Of a stretch of DNA of 64,000 bases, positions 1 through 8,810 are shown in pieces. The translations under genes were made by a program, and so were the position numbers. Source of the DNA: a bacterium (GTDB taxonomy: Bacteria > Vulcanimicrobiota > Xenobia > Xenobiales > JADMJV01). The DNA lies in contig JAFEBA010000006.1 in NCBI GenBank assembly GCA_018266105.1, forward strand, positions 62,001-126,000, in the 5' to 3' direction. How positions within the stretch are numbered: the first letter of the stretch is position 1; every line of letters starts with the position of its first letter. The notes below the pieces were generated by a model. The model was not told where the DNA came from, searched no databases, and saw only the letters and a program-made list of their open reading frames with translations.

Positions 1-160
1 AGCGCGACCGGTGCAAAAAACCTACCGCACGGCCCTGAGCATCCACCACCGGCAGACCCTTCAGCTCACCCTGCTCAAAGGTCTTCAAGGCCTGACGCAG
101 TGGCATCTCTTGAGAGACTCCTCGTGTATCCGCATCGATCCAGCTGACCAGTCTCAACAT
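1..160 (-). CDS. CBS-domain protein (N-terminal part, runs off the window)
   Basis: Reading leftward from an ATG at 158-160, the first 53 codons give a CBS-type half domain: a start-proximal helix, then GELKGLPVVDAQGRAVGF, the usual LPVVD-x-x-G-x-x-VG strand-turn-strand of CBS modules. These modules bind adenosyl ligands and regulate attached enzymes or channels. An AGGAGG ribosome binding site (165-170 on the complementary strand) sits just before the start, which supports it. The rest lies outside the window, so the full architecture is unknown. The family call rests on one short motif. Confidence 0.65.
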   Translation of the reverse strand, partial: MLRLVSWIDADTRGVSQEMPLRQALKTFEQGELKGLPVVDAQGRAVGFLHRSR

Positions 161-375
161 ACGCCCTCCTGACGATCAAACTATCGACCCCAGGCCGGCT
201 TTTGCCCAGTAGGGATTGCCCCCCAACCACCCCGGGCGACACCCCTATTCGCGAGGTCTCTTTGAGTCGATTCCAGGTGACGCTTTGGCGATCTCAAATC
301 GCCCTCGATCGTTCTCTACGAAATCGAACAGGAAGAGAGCTACCGAGTGAGTCATTGAGGGAATGCTGATCCGGC

Positions 376-1425
376 TTATTGAGTCGGGTCGCGTTCAACC
401 CGGGCTTTGGGCAGGTACTCCAGCGGGGTCGGGGAGAGCTGATCAGGAGTGGCCCGGGCCACTGCATCCACCATTTCGTAGTGGCCGGGTCCGGCCAGAT
501 AGTAGACCTGGGCCTCCAGCTTGGAAGCCATTCTGGCCGCCCCACTGGTGGTGTAATCGATCCAACCATCGTCATTTCCATAATAAATCGTGGTCTTGAC
601 ATTCCCCGGGAGCTGCAGCTCGTCCAGCTGCTTTTGCGCTCCCGACAGGCTGGCCATGTCCCGGGTGGCGGCCGCACCGGGAATCAAGCGGGCCACCGGT
701 CCAGGCATGGCCAGACACAGATTAAACAGCCCGAATCCCGCCAGTGGGGGAGCCACCATATTCAAGCGAATCGCCTGCGCGGGCATTTCTCCCGCTTTCT
801 GCAGATGATAGATGGCGCCCAAAATCATGCGTCCACCCATGCTGTGAGTCTCCACGGTGATCTTCTCGCCCGGATGTTCGGCCAGCCAGCCCGTCAATTC
901 CGAGGCCAGCGCCTGGGTGTTCTGTCGATGATCGCAGTGCAAGGTGTTGTAGGCGAAAGTGGCCGTGGCCTGGCCATTCTTCTCGGCAATCTGGGTGAGC
1001 GGTTCCATGTCAGCCGGGGCCGCCCCCAGCCCATGAATGGAAAGATGGATTCCCTGGCCTTCCGTGCCCGGAGCCAGCCGCACCAACTTGCCGCAACTTC
1101 CTGCGTCTTCCAGCAATTTTGCTTCAGCCTTGGAGTCCAGGCTTGAAATTTGAGTGGCTTGCAACGCGTCGGCGGCGCCAGCCGCCACCGCCGGGGCGAT
1201 ACCAAAAACGCCGGAAAACGCTGACACAGCCGTGAGGCTGAGCAGCAGGCGGCGGACGGTGCTGGCTGGCGTGGACTGAAAGCTCGGACGCCCTGGGGTC
1301 GTGAGCTGAGGTTCACTGGCGATAAAGCCGTCCACGGCAGCATTGGAGGCAGAAACCGGGGCTTTCAATTGGGCGGAAGGCACTGCTGGAGTCCATTGAA
1401 GCTTCGAAATGCTGCCCGTTTTCAC
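376..1425 (-). CDS. Exported alpha/beta-hydrolase (lipase/esterase-like)
   Basis: A 349-residue protein from a GTG start. Residues 1-57 are Ser/Pro/Ala-rich and look disordered; residues 59-83 are hydrophobic after an Arg pair, so this looks like a long-n-region signal peptide or anchor. The mature part has the hydrolase landmarks: an oxyanion-strand motif SIHGLG near 129-134, the nucleophile elbow THSMGG with Ser195, an acidic candidate in YGNDDGWID (285-290), and His315 in AGPGHYE. This fits a periplasmic or surface serine hydrolase acting on esters or lipids; the substrate cannot be read. It is flanked by short unknown genes on the same strand and is probably transcribed alone. The ribosome site is weak, so the start is uncertain. 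Confidence 0.75.
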   Translation of the reverse strand: MKTGSISKLQWTPAVPSAQLKAPVSASNAAVDGFIASEPQLTTPGRPSFQSTPASTVRRLLLSLTAVSAFSGVFGIAPAVAAGAADALQATQISSLDSKAEAKLLEDAGSCGKLVRLAPGTEGQGIHLSIHGLGAAPADMEPLTQIAEKNGQATATFAYNTLHCDHRQNTQALASELTGWLAEHPGEKITVETHSMGGRMILGAIYHLQKAGEMPAQAIRLNMVAPPLAGFGLFNLCLAMPGPVARLIPGAAATRDMASLSGAQKQLDELQLPGNVKTTIYYGNDDGWIDYTTSGAARMASKLEAQVYYLAGPGHYEMVDAVARATPDQLSPTPLEYLPKARVERDPTQ

Positions 1426-1481
1426 GCCCGCTTGTTTCGACTTTCCTTAGCCATTGCCTGCTCTTCGCGGCCAGCGCTGGC

Positions 1482-1781
1482 TCACGACTTAAGACTGCGG
1501 GTGTATCGAGAAGGACCGTAGGTCCTGACCATCCAGCCGAACCAGACGACCACCCAGAGCAAGGCCGGTAGGATGTAGACCAGCTCCTGCTGCCCCCCCG
1601 GACTCGGGCCCAAGACCCGTGTCAGAATCGCGATCCAGGCCGCCGGTGGGATTGCGATCAGCAAGAACAGTCCGCGACTGCGCAGTTGTTTGACCTCGGC
1701 CGCCTCATCAGGAGCGCCGACCCGGGAGGTTAGGAAGTCCAAACCCACGCTGATGGTGTCAGTCACCCACCTGGCTAACAT
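1482..1781 (-). CDS. Small two-TM membrane protein, unknown
   Basis: A 99-residue protein with ATG at 1779-1781 preceded by GGAGAAAG on the coding strand, a good ribosome site. The N-terminal 30 residues are amphipathic and charged. Two hydrophobic stretches follow (about 35-55 and 67-85), split by a Gly/Pro-rich turn, and the tail is basic (RTYGPSRYTRSLKS), which predicts a cytoplasmic C-terminus. No family was recognised. It lies between the exported hydrolase and another short envelope gene on the same strand, but gaps of 50-70 bp leave co-transcription open. Confidence 0.55.
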   Translation of the reverse strand: MLARWVTDTISVGLDFLTSRVGAPDEAAEVKQLRSRGLFLLIAIPPAAWIAILTRVLGPSPGGQQELVYILPALLWVVVWFGWMVRTYGPSRYTRSLKS

Positions 1782-1852
1782 CTTTCTCCATTTCGGCAGC
1801 CTCGCTCAGGCGCCTGCAGTCGTTCCCCGAACGCCTCGCGCCCCCACCCACC

Positions 1853-2305
1853 TTAGTTCCGCCGACTCAGGCCCACCACCGAAACTCGGCCGGCCCGGGA
1901 AAACACCCCGATGGTAGTGCTCTGGTTTTGATACATCATCAGGTCCATCTCAGGAGGAGGCTGCACACCCAGAGCCTGATTGTTTTCAGGCTCTCCAAGA
2001 CGTCCTCGCACCACCCCGGCCAGCTCACCCGCCCGAACCAGGGTCTGGTTGTTTTGCTGCAAAGCCGAGCCATACAACCGGCACACTTCGTCGCCTCGAA
2101 AGTCAACTTCCAGTTCCTTGTACTTCCAGACTTCCAGCGAACCATGGGAGCTTTCCCGGGGGGCTCCCAGCGACTTAAGAACCTGCTGCTTCTTATCTCC
2201 CAGTCGGATGCCGTCCACCGCGAAGGGCGTGGCCCAGTCCAGGCGTGCCTGGGCCCAGGCCACCCCCAGCCACAGCAGCATCATCAGCCAAGCTCGAGAC
2301 CTCAT
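1853..2305 (-). CDS. Secreted protein with BamE/SmpA-like motif
   Basis: A 150-residue protein with a clear signal peptide (MRSRAWLMMLLWLGVAWAQA, probable cleavage after AQA). The mature N-terminus has GIRLGDKKQQVLKSLGAP, resembling the G-x-x-x-x-x-V-x-x-x-LG-x-P turn-helix of SmpA/OmlA (BamE)-type and related small periplasmic domains. A second similar half (LAGVVRGRLGEPENN) follows. There is no lipobox, so it is predicted to be soluble in the periplasm. The similarity is limited to the motif; function is not assigned. The gene diverges from the SDR gene. Confidence 0.55.
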   Translation of the reverse strand: MRSRAWLMMLLWLGVAWAQARLDWATPFAVDGIRLGDKKQQVLKSLGAPRESSHGSLEVWKYKELEVDFRGDEVCRLYGSALQQNNQTLVRAGELAGVVRGRLGEPENNQALGVQPPPEMDLMMYQNQSTTIGVFSRAGRVSVVGLSRRN

Positions 2306-2390
2306 CCTGGTGCGACTTCGTGGCCACCGTCCCGGGTCCCGCTCCTCCAGGCTTGGAAGGAGTGAACCCGTCCCATTCGAAGCCCAAATC

Positions 2391-3095
2391 GTGCGGAGAT
2401 TTCAAGGAAAGACCGCCCTGGTGACCGGTGCCGCTTCCGGAATCGGTCTGGCTGTGGCCGAGCGATTGGCCTCTCAGGGGGCACGCCTGATCCGTGTTGA
2501 CCTGAGCCCGTGCCAGGGTATTCAGGGCGACGTCTGCGATGAAGGTTTCTGGGAGAATCTTGACCTGCAGGGCCTGGACCTGGCCGTGATCAACGCCGGC
2601 GTGGCTGGCGCGGCAACCATCCAAACTCTCGAGTGGAGCGAATGGCGCCGAATCCTTTCCGTCAACCTGGACGGCGCCTTCCTTAGCCTGCGGGCCGCGA
2701 TGCGTGCAATGAAAGGCCGGGGCGGCTCGATCGTGTGTACCGCCTCTGCTGCGGGGCTCAAAGCGGAAGTCGGCGTCAGCGCCTACGGCTGCTCGAAAGC
2801 CGCCCTCATCCACCTGGTCAAGGTTGCCGCCAAGGAAGGCGCTCCTCAGAGCATCCGCGTCAACGCCATCGCTCCGGCCGGCGTCAAAACACCGGTCTGG
2901 GAGGCGGTCCCAATGTTTGCCGAGCGCGCTCGGGAAGTGGGACGAGACCAGGCCTTTCAGGAAATGGCCTCTCTGGCCACGCCGCTGGGTCGCTATGCCG
3001 AGCCTGAGGAAATCGCCGAGCAAATCGAGTTTTTGCTCTCCACCGAGTTGATTACAGGCACAGTGCTCGTGAGTGACGGTGGCTACCTCCTCTAG
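2391..3095 (+). CDS. Short-chain dehydrogenase/reductase (SDR)
   Basis: A 234-residue classical SDR. It has the Rossmann motif TGAASGIG near the N-terminus, NAG (INAGVAG), the catalytic set S (TASAAG), Y-x-x-x-K (YGCSKAALIH), and the C-terminal GTVLVSDGGY typical of family members. It would catalyse NAD(P)-dependent oxidation or reduction of a hydroxyl or carbonyl; the substrate is not predictable. The reading frame is open to 1980, but that stretch is antisense to the preceding gene and not SDR-like, so I start at GTG 2391, where homology begins. The ribosome site there is poor, which is the main uncertainty. Confidence 0.85.
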   Translation: MRRFQGKTALVTGAASGIGLAVAERLASQGARLIRVDLSPCQGIQGDVCDEGFWENLDLQGLDLAVINAGVAGAATIQTLEWSEWRRILSVNLDGAFLSLRAAMRAMKGRGGSIVCTASAAGLKAEVGVSAYGCSKAALIHLVKVAAKEGAPQSIRVNAIAPAGVKTPVWEAVPMFAERAREVGRDQAFQEMASLATPLGRYAEPEEIAEQIEFLLSTELITGTVLVSDGGYLL

Positions 3096-3178
3096 CATTG
3101 TTCCATGGCCGAATTGTTCACGTGTGGAGTGGGTCAGCAAGGGAGTTTCGGTCGGCCAAGTTTACGCCTCGGCAAACT

Positions 3179-3207
3179 TTGACTTCAGATTTGGTCGTCC
3201 GTAGCTT
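3179..3207 (+). promoter_or_regulatory. Putative sigma70-type promoter of the FlgG-like gene
   Basis: TTGACT (3179-3184), 17-bp spacer, TAGCTT (3202-3207). The ATG at 3221 is only 13 bp past the -10 box and has no Shine-Dalgarno sequence, so the transcript would carry a very short leader. Confidence 0.45.
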
Positions 3208-3220
3208 CTAGGCTGCTGCT

Positions 3221-4567
3221 ATGCCTATTCTCTGGATCTTGGTCTTGTTGCTCTGGCTGCCCGCCTCGGCGGAAGTCAGTCAGGAAATCAGCCGCGCCTG
3301 CCAGCGCGATGACCGATTCTACCGGGCCTGCATCAGCAACCTGGAGGGGCACTACCGCCCCGGCTACCGCGCCTACGACCTGTTTGCCTACCTGGAAAAG
3401 CCTGGTGCTCTGGCCCTCAAAACCGGCCCAGGGGCGTTGCTGGAGACCGGCTATGACCTGGACCTGGCTCTGGATGGACCCGGCTATTTTGTCTTAAGCC
3501 GGGGGAGATTGCTGCGCTCCGGTGCGCTGCGCGTTCGCCAAGGGAAAATTTGCACGGCCCAAGGCGACCTCGTCCTCAGGGCCCCCGACCTGCAGCCCCT
3601 GGAAGTCGGGTCGGGTGCCCAGGTGCAGGTGACCCGCCAGGGCGTAGTCCGGTTCATTCGTCCGGACGGAGACGGAAAACCTGAGAACGCCGGTCGTCTG
3701 GCCATCGCCAGCGTCGCTCATCCGCGCTGGCTGAGCTCGCAGGGCGCGCTCTTAAGTCCCACCCCCGCCTCCGGTCCCATCCAGCTTGTGAGCCACAATG
3801 CTCGGGTTCTCTCCAAGCATCTGGAACTGAGCAACGCCAGCCCGCTGGAGCAGCAACAGGTCTGCCGGGGCCTCTACGCTTTCGCCGGCCTCAGCCCCTC
3901 AGCTCAGGGTCATTCGGTCCGGGCCCGGCGCGATTTGGTTCAGGTCATCGCCGGGCACGACCGACTCTGCGCCGTCAGCCTTGAGAACCTCAAGCACGCC
4001 AGTCAGTCAGGCTATCGAGCGAGTGATGTGGTCTGCTCACGGCTGCGAGTGGGTCCCGGGCCCCTACATGAAACCAAAGACCCGTACCACCTGGCTATCG
4101 ATGGAAAAGGTTACTTTTCGCTATCCGGTGGGCTCATCACCCGGGACGGCGCCTTCCAACTCGACCGCGATGGCTATCTGGTCACAGTCGACGGCTGCCG
4201 GCTGATGACGCAGGATGGTCCACTGAAGATCCCCGCCGAGATGAGCGACATCGTGATCAAGGCAGATGGAACGGTCGTTGGAACACGGCTGAACGGAGAC
4301 GGAAGGTCTGAAGCTATCGGTCAGATCGCTCTGGTTCAGGTGGACGACGACTCCTGTCTACAAAGGTCCGGGCCCCATCTCCGCGTCACTCCGCAGTCCG
4401 GACCCGCCCGCCTGGATGTGCCAGGCCGCAACGGTGGCGGGGTTGTGGTGCAGGGCTACCTGGAATACGGCAACCTCAACCCCATCGAGCAGATCAAGAT
4501 GCTGCACGCCCTGCGTAATTACGCCCACCTGCTGGGAATGCCCCTGGCCGACGATTACCAGCCCTGA
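3221..4567 (+). CDS. Secreted protein made of two FlgG/FlgF-like modules
   Basis: A 448-residue protein with an N-terminal signal peptide (residues 1-17, ending PASAE). Two similar halves follow. Each starts with a region like the FlgG N-terminus (NLEGHYRPGYRAYD and NLKHASQSGYRASD, compare the NLANxxTxGFK signature). Each then has a hook/rod core (LALDGPGYFVLSRG; LAIDGKGYFSLSGG with ITRDGAFQLDRDGYLVTVDG) and ends with a FlgG-like C-terminal helix region (LELSNASPLEQ; GYLEYGNLNPIEQ). Genuine rod/hook proteins are exported by the flagellar apparatus and lack a Sec signal peptide, and no flagellar genes are nearby. This therefore looks like a rod-protein fold recruited to the envelope. The TPR-CHAT gene lies downstream on the same strand. 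The fold assignment is good; the role is unknown. Confidence 0.75.
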   Translation: MPILWILVLLLWLPASAEVSQEISRACQRDDRFYRACISNLEGHYRPGYRAYDLFAYLEKPGALALKTGPGALLETGYDLDLALDGPGYFVLSRGRLLRSGALRVRQGKICTAQGDLVLRAPDLQPLEVGSGAQVQVTRQGVVRFIRPDGDGKPENAGRLAIASVAHPRWLSSQGALLSPTPASGPIQLVSHNARVLSKHLELSNASPLEQQQVCRGLYAFAGLSPSAQGHSVRARRDLVQVIAGHDRLCAVSLENLKHASQSGYRASDVVCSRLRVGPGPLHETKDPYHLAIDGKGYFSLSGGLITRDGAFQLDRDGYLVTVDGCRLMTQDGPLKIPAEMSDIVIKADGTVVGTRLNGDGRSEAIGQIALVQVDDDSCLQRSGPHLRVTPQSGPARLDVPGRNGGGVVVQGYLEYGNLNPIEQIKMLHALRNYAHLLGMPLADDYQP

Positions 4568-4684
4568 GCCCCAGATCGGGGCCGGGCAGGAGGGCGGTCG
4601 GCTGCGGGTTAATCTCGCAAGGTGGCACGACGCGGCTCCATCACTCTGACCTGCCCCGTTGTTGATTTGTTGGCGACCGGGAAG

Positions 4685-7510
4685 ATGGGACTGCTCCTGC
4701 TGCTGCTGACAGCCGGCCTGCAGGCTCAGCCCGTCCCTCAGCTCATGCGTCAGTATCAGCACCTGGAAGCGCTGGAACGGATTCAGGCCCGCCTGACCCA
4801 TTGCCCACCCGGCGAGCTGGCTAATCTGCTGCTCTGGAAATGCGAATGCCTGCTCGAGCTGAGTCGGCTGGATGAAGCTGAACAACTTCTGCTCAAGTTG
4901 CGCCCGGGCCCCCGCCAACTCTTGCTCCAGGGTCGACTCAGTCGAGCCCGGGAGAATGACGATCTGGCCCGTCAACAGTTTCAGCAAGTGCTGAAGTACC
5001 CGCCCGGCCCCGAGACCCTGGACGGGGCTCTTTGCCTTTCCACTCTGCTGGCGGAGCATGGAGAAACTGTTGAATGCGACCTGATTTTCAGTCGTGCCGT
5101 TCAGATCGCCGACACTCTCCCCGAGGCCCGCATTAACTGGGTGCGCTTTTACTATCAGCGTGCCAGCCAGTTGGAAAAGACCGCTCGACTCAATCAGGCC
5201 GTCGATTGGTGTCGTATCTCCAGTCGCCACCTTGAGAAAATCGAGCCAAATTCTAACAACCCCTTGCGCAGCCTCGAGGCCATGTTGCTGGGGCGCACCC
5301 AGCGCTTTGAAGAGGCCGATCGCTGCTGGAGCAGGCTCATCCAAAGTCATCCCAAAGCGGTCGGTAGCCTGCTGGCCTGGGGCTACGATATGCTTTACCA
5401 ACGTTCCGACCTGGGCGGCTGCCAACGATTCCTGGCCGCCAGTCAGGCCTTGCTCAAGCGACCTTTGTCTGATTCCTCTCGCCTGCATGTATTGCTCATT
5501 CAGGCCCAGATTCAGCTTTTTCGTCTGCATCAATACGATTGCGCCGAAGCGCTGCTGACTCAGGCTCAGAGGCTGGCTCCCGCTGTTCCCGGCTCGCTTC
5601 ACGGCGGCTGGAAGGTGGGCCTGAGGTTCCACCCATACGGTCCTGAGGTTAGCTCTGAGCTGGAGTGGGTGGCCTGGATGCGACTGATGTGCATGCGTCG
5701 CCGCTCCGCTTCCGCCGACCAGATTCAGGCGTACATGCGCTCCACCGCCGACCAACTGCGGGCCGAAGAACGCGGCCCCTGGCTCTGGGAACTTTCCAGA
5801 CTCAGCGACGACCCGGCCCCGGGCCAGCAGGCCCTGCACGTTAGCCGAGGCCTGCAGCGAGCGCGGTTGATCGTCTCCATGCTGGAGAAGGGACGGGTAG
5901 ACCGGTCTCTTTGGGATGAGGCCTTAAAGGGCCTCGATCAGACCGACCAGGAGCAGGCTCAGAATTTTCTGCTCGAAACCGCCTCCCAGGCGGCCCTTTC
6001 CTTTCGCCCCTCTGCCCCCATCGTTGGTCCCGATTCGCTCCAGCCGCTGCGTCCTAACCCCCAGATCGAGCGGCTCGAAGCTCGCCGTGACCTCAATCGA
6101 CTCTTTCCTTTGCTCTCCCGGCAAACCGGTCGACTTTTGCTGGAGGGTCGCCGTGGCGAGGCCCTGGCCAGCGCCTACCAAATGCTGGACTGGGCCGAGA
6201 AGCACGGCGAGGAAAACACCGCCGCCTCAGCTCTCTACGCGCTGGCTCGCATTCAGGTTTCCTGGGAGCACTGGCAGTCCGCTTTGGAGTTCTTGCAGCG
6301 CGCTCGCGAAATCCGAATCGAGAAAGGGGAGCGCGAATCCGAAGTTAGCCTGGCCGGGGCCCAGGCTTCCGTTCTGCACTGGTCGGGCCAAACCCAATCG
6401 GCCCGGCAACTGGCCCGCCAGTATGGGCTGAACCTGGATACCAAGCGCCCCCAGGAACAGCCGCCCCCAGCTCTGCAACTGACCGGCAGCCCCGAATTTT
6501 TGGCCGCCTGCGCGCGCCTGACGGTCGAACAACCCCAGTTTTCCACCTCGGTGGCCATGTTGCCCAGCCGAATGGTGGAACTGGCTCCCCAAATGGCCCC
6601 CGACCAGGTACTGTTGCAGGTCTACCTCAGCCGCCAGGAGACGGTGCTGTTGCTGGCCAGTCCCCAAGGTTTCGCCGTGCGCCGGCTGATCGTTTCGCGC
6701 CCTCTATTAGAGGGCTGGGTGCAGACCGTTCGTCACGGTTTGCGCACGGGCCGACCCGACCCGGCCCTGACCCAGGCATTGCGCAGCCTTCTGCTCGAGC
6801 CCCTGGCGGCCAGCCTCAAAGGCCGACAGGTTACGATTGTCTGCCCCGGCGTCCTGCAGGACCTGCCCTGGGACCTGCTGGAAGCCGAGTGGACTACCTG
6901 GTGGCTCTGGGCCGGCGAAGCCTCCCACACTTACCCCGGTGCAGACCGGCCTCGGGTGCTGGGGCTGGGAGACGTGCCCGGACTGGATCTGCCCGCCACC
7001 CGTCGGGAGCTGGAGCAACTGGCCACCCAGTTCCCTGGCCAGGCCGAGCTCCTTGTGGGGCCTGAAGCCACCCACCTGGCCCTGGAAAAACTTGCTGGCC
7101 ACTGCGATATTCTGCACCTGGCCACCCACGCCAGTCTCGAGCAGCAGGCCGACCAGGCCCACCTCATGCTGGCCGACGGCCGCTACAGCGCTCGTCAGGT
7201 CTTCGCCTGTCCCCTCAAGCCCGGCGCCCTGGTCGTTCTCTCCGCCTGCAACACCGCCAACAGTCGGGGCCAGGAACGCGCCCCTACCACCCTGGCCAGC
7301 GCCTTTCTGGCCGCCGGCGCCTCCCAGGTGGTGGCCACCCTCGCCCCCGTCGAAGACGAAGCCGCCCGCCGATTTTTCAGCAGTTTCTACGCCCAGCTTA
7401 AAGCCGGCTACCCTCCCGCCCAGGCCCTTCAACGGGCAAAAAGCGAACGCGCGGCCAGCGATCCTGATAAAAATTGGAGCGCTTTTGTCCTGCTGGGAGG
7501 GTGCCCCTGA
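4685..7510 (+). CDS. Exported TPR protein with C-terminal CHAT peptidase domain
   Basis: A 941-residue protein. The frame is open from GTG 4622, but the ATG at 4685 starts a clean signal peptide (MGLLLLLLTAGLQAQP), so I choose it. Residues of about 20-600 are helical repeats typical of TPRs. The last 280 residues form a CHAT domain (caspase-like, clan CD): a beta strand preceding HLATHASLEQ with His815, and VVLSACNT with the catalytic Cys855, then the usual LASAFLAAGASQVVATLAPVEDEA segment. CHAT proteases cleave partner proteins and are often paired with TPR sensors; most known ones are cytoplasmic, so the signal peptide is notable. The FlgG-like gene just upstream is a candidate partner (inference). 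Confidence 0.85.
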   Translation: MGLLLLLLTAGLQAQPVPQLMRQYQHLEALERIQARLTHCPPGELANLLLWKCECLLELSRLDEAEQLLLKLRPGPRQLLLQGRLSRARENDDLARQQFQQVLKYPPGPETLDGALCLSTLLAEHGETVECDLIFSRAVQIADTLPEARINWVRFYYQRASQLEKTARLNQAVDWCRISSRHLEKIEPNSNNPLRSLEAMLLGRTQRFEEADRCWSRLIQSHPKAVGSLLAWGYDMLYQRSDLGGCQRFLAASQALLKRPLSDSSRLHVLLIQAQIQLFRLHQYDCAEALLTQAQRLAPAVPGSLHGGWKVGLRFHPYGPEVSSELEWVAWMRLMCMRRRSASADQIQAYMRSTADQLRAEERGPWLWELSRLSDDPAPGQQALHVSRGLQRARLIVSMLEKGRVDRSLWDEALKGLDQTDQEQAQNFLLETASQAALSFRPSAPIVGPDSLQPLRPNPQIERLEARRDLNRLFPLLSRQTGRLLLEGRRGEALASAYQMLDWAEKHGEENTAASALYALARIQVSWEHWQSALEFLQRAREIRIEKGERESEVSLAGAQASVLHWSGQTQSARQLARQYGLNLDTKRPQEQPPPALQLTGSPEFLAACARLTVEQPQFSTSVAMLPSRMVELAPQMAPDQVLLQVYLSRQETVLLLASPQGFAVRRLIVSRPLLEGWVQTVRHGLRTGRPDPALTQALRSLLLEPLAASLKGRQVTIVCPGVLQDLPWDLLEAEWTTWWLWAGEASHTYPGADRPRVLGLGDVPGLDLPATRRELEQLATQFPGQAELLVGPEATHLALEKLAGHCDILHLATHASLEQQADQAHLMLADGRYSARQVFACPLKPGALVVLSACNTANSRGQERAPTTLASAFLAAGASQVVATLAPVEDEAARRFFSSFYAQLKAGYPPAQALQRAKSERAASDPDKNWSAFVLLGGCP

Positions 7511-7566
7511 GCAGCCAGGGTTCCAGAGCCAGCTCAGGAATCAAGGCCTCAGAAGTGGAGGCCGAA

Positions 7567-7701
7567 ATGACCGAGAAAAAAAGCCCGTCCATCTGGTGGA
7601 TTCTCCTGAAAGTCCTGGGGGGGCTGCTCGTGCTGGCCTTGATTGCGGCCGGACTGGGCCTATGGTGGCTCTCGCAACTCTCGGATGTGCCTCGCCGCTA
7701 A
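7567..7701 (+). CDS. 44-residue single-TM protein
   Basis: ATG 7567 is preceded by GGAGG at 7557-7561, an ideal ribosome site. The product has a short charged N-terminus (MTEKKSPSIW), one hydrophobic helix of about 25 residues and a short C-terminus ending DVPRR. It sits 56 bp after the CHAT gene on the same strand and may be co-transcribed as a small membrane partner. The frame extends further upstream without the ribosome site, so I prefer the short form. No family was recognised. Confidence 0.55.
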   Translation: MTEKKSPSIWWILLKVLGGLLVLALIAAGLGLWWLSQLSDVPRR

Positions 7702-7791
7702 ACTCATCGGCGCCCAGAAGGATCAGGCTCTTGCAAGGAGTAGAATTTCCTGACTAATTTCCGCAGTTGCGTTTGTCAAGGAGATGGTAGA

Positions 7792-8337
7792 GTGAACGGT
7801 GGACGTTTTCTATACACTCCGGCGGCCATCCGCGATTTCCGCGAAGTTTACGCCGCCGAGAGCTTCAGCCGGGCCCAGGCCCTGAATGAACTTCGAGCCA
7901 GCCTGGAGTCAGCCAGCCTGGAGTCGACCCGTTCCAGCGGCGACCAGGTTTTTCGTAGCCGGGGCGCTCGTCAGCATTTCCTGCTGGTGGGCAAGTCCGA
8001 AGGTCGGAAACGCCCGGTGCTGGCCGTCGCCGGCCTGCAGGACCAGGACCCTCAGGGATGGTGGCTGCCAGAAACCGGCCTCGCCCTCGCTCCCTCGCCG
8101 AACTCGGGCCCGGTCGCCGATCTGGGCGCTCATCCCGGCGACGAGTTGCGCTTTGCTCGCGAAACTCTGGGACTGTCTGTGGAAGAGCTGGCCGCCCTGG
8201 TGCGTCTGCCCCACGCCCGTATCCAGGCCTGGGAGCGAGGCCAGATTCGATCGTGGAAATCCTTGCGCAAAGTCGCCCGACTGGTGGGCAAACTCCACGA
8301 GACCCGAGTTCTGGCCCGAGCCAGCACCCGAAATTGA
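7792..8337 (+). CDS. Helix-turn-helix (XRE-like) protein
   Basis: A 181-residue protein from GTG 7792 with AAGGAGA a short distance upstream. The first 110 residues are an unrecognised domain with a helical start. Residues of about 115-170 form an XRE/YgiT-antitoxin-like HTH: GDELRFARETLGLSVEELAALV, then the recognition helix region VRLPHARIQAWERGQI. This suggests a DNA-binding regulator that may sense something through its N-terminal part, which resembles toxin-like or antitoxin-associated regions only in size. No toxin partner gene is adjacent. It is probably a transcription factor for a neighbouring or distant target. Confidence 0.65.
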   Translation: MNGGRFLYTPAAIRDFREVYAAESFSRAQALNELRASLESASLESTRSSGDQVFRSRGARQHFLLVGKSEGRKRPVLAVAGLQDQDPQGWWLPETGLALAPSPNSGPVADLGAHPGDELRFARETLGLSVEELAALVRLPHARIQAWERGQIRSWKSLRKVARLVGKLHETRVLARASTRN

Positions 8338-8429
8338 CCATTCACACAGAGGGTTTTCCGGACTGAGGTATCCCTGAACTGCGGCCGAGAACAATTCGAG
8401 GCGGGATCAAGCCGTGTGGGGAGGCCTTT

Positions 8430-8810
8430 ATGCGCGTGTTGCTGGTCGAAGACAATTCGGTCGATCGTGAGGTCATGGCCCAGATGCTCAATCGAATGGG
8501 CCACCAGGTCGTGCAGAGCCGCCACGGCCTGGACGCCTTGAGTCGCCTGGAACAGGACCGGGTGGACGCGGTGGTGCTGGACCTGTTCATGCCGATTCTC
8601 AACGGGCTGGAAACCATGGAGCAAATCCGCAAGCTGCAGGGCAGCCGCACTATTCCTATCGTGGTCGTCTCCGGGGCCGACCCGGAACTGGCTCAGGAGT
8701 GCCTGGATGCGGGCGCCAACGCCTTCCTCTCCAAGCCTTGCTCGCAGCAAGAGCTGGCCAGGAAACTGGAAAGGGGCTGCCCCTCTTTACAAAGAGACAG
8801 TAATCGGTGA
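8430..8810 (+). CDS. Single-domain response regulator (CheY-like receiver)
   Basis: A 126-residue receiver domain with nothing attached. Key residues are in place: acidic pair Glu7-Asp8 (LLVEDNS), phospho-acceptor Asp51 (VVLDLFMP), Ser81 (VVVSGA) and Lys102 (LSKPCS). It would take a phosphoryl group from a histidine kinase and signal by protein contact, since there is no output domain. No kinase is encoded nearby. Its stop codon lies 13 bp before the next gene, so the two are likely co-transcribed; an inverted repeat spans the junction. GGGAGG precedes the ATG. Confidence 0.9.
   Translation: MRVLLVEDNSVDREVMAQMLNRMGHQVVQSRHGLDALSRLEQDRVDAVVLDLFMPILNGLETMEQIRKLQGSRTIPIVVVSGADPELAQECLDAGANAFLSKPCSQQELARKLERGCPSLQRDSNR

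Noticed and set aside
1980..2390. N-terminal extension of the SDR gene
   Set aside because: It is antisense to the neighbouring exported-protein gene and has no SDR similarity.
4622..4684. GTG start for the CHAT gene
   Set aside because: The ATG at 4685 begins a clear signal peptide.
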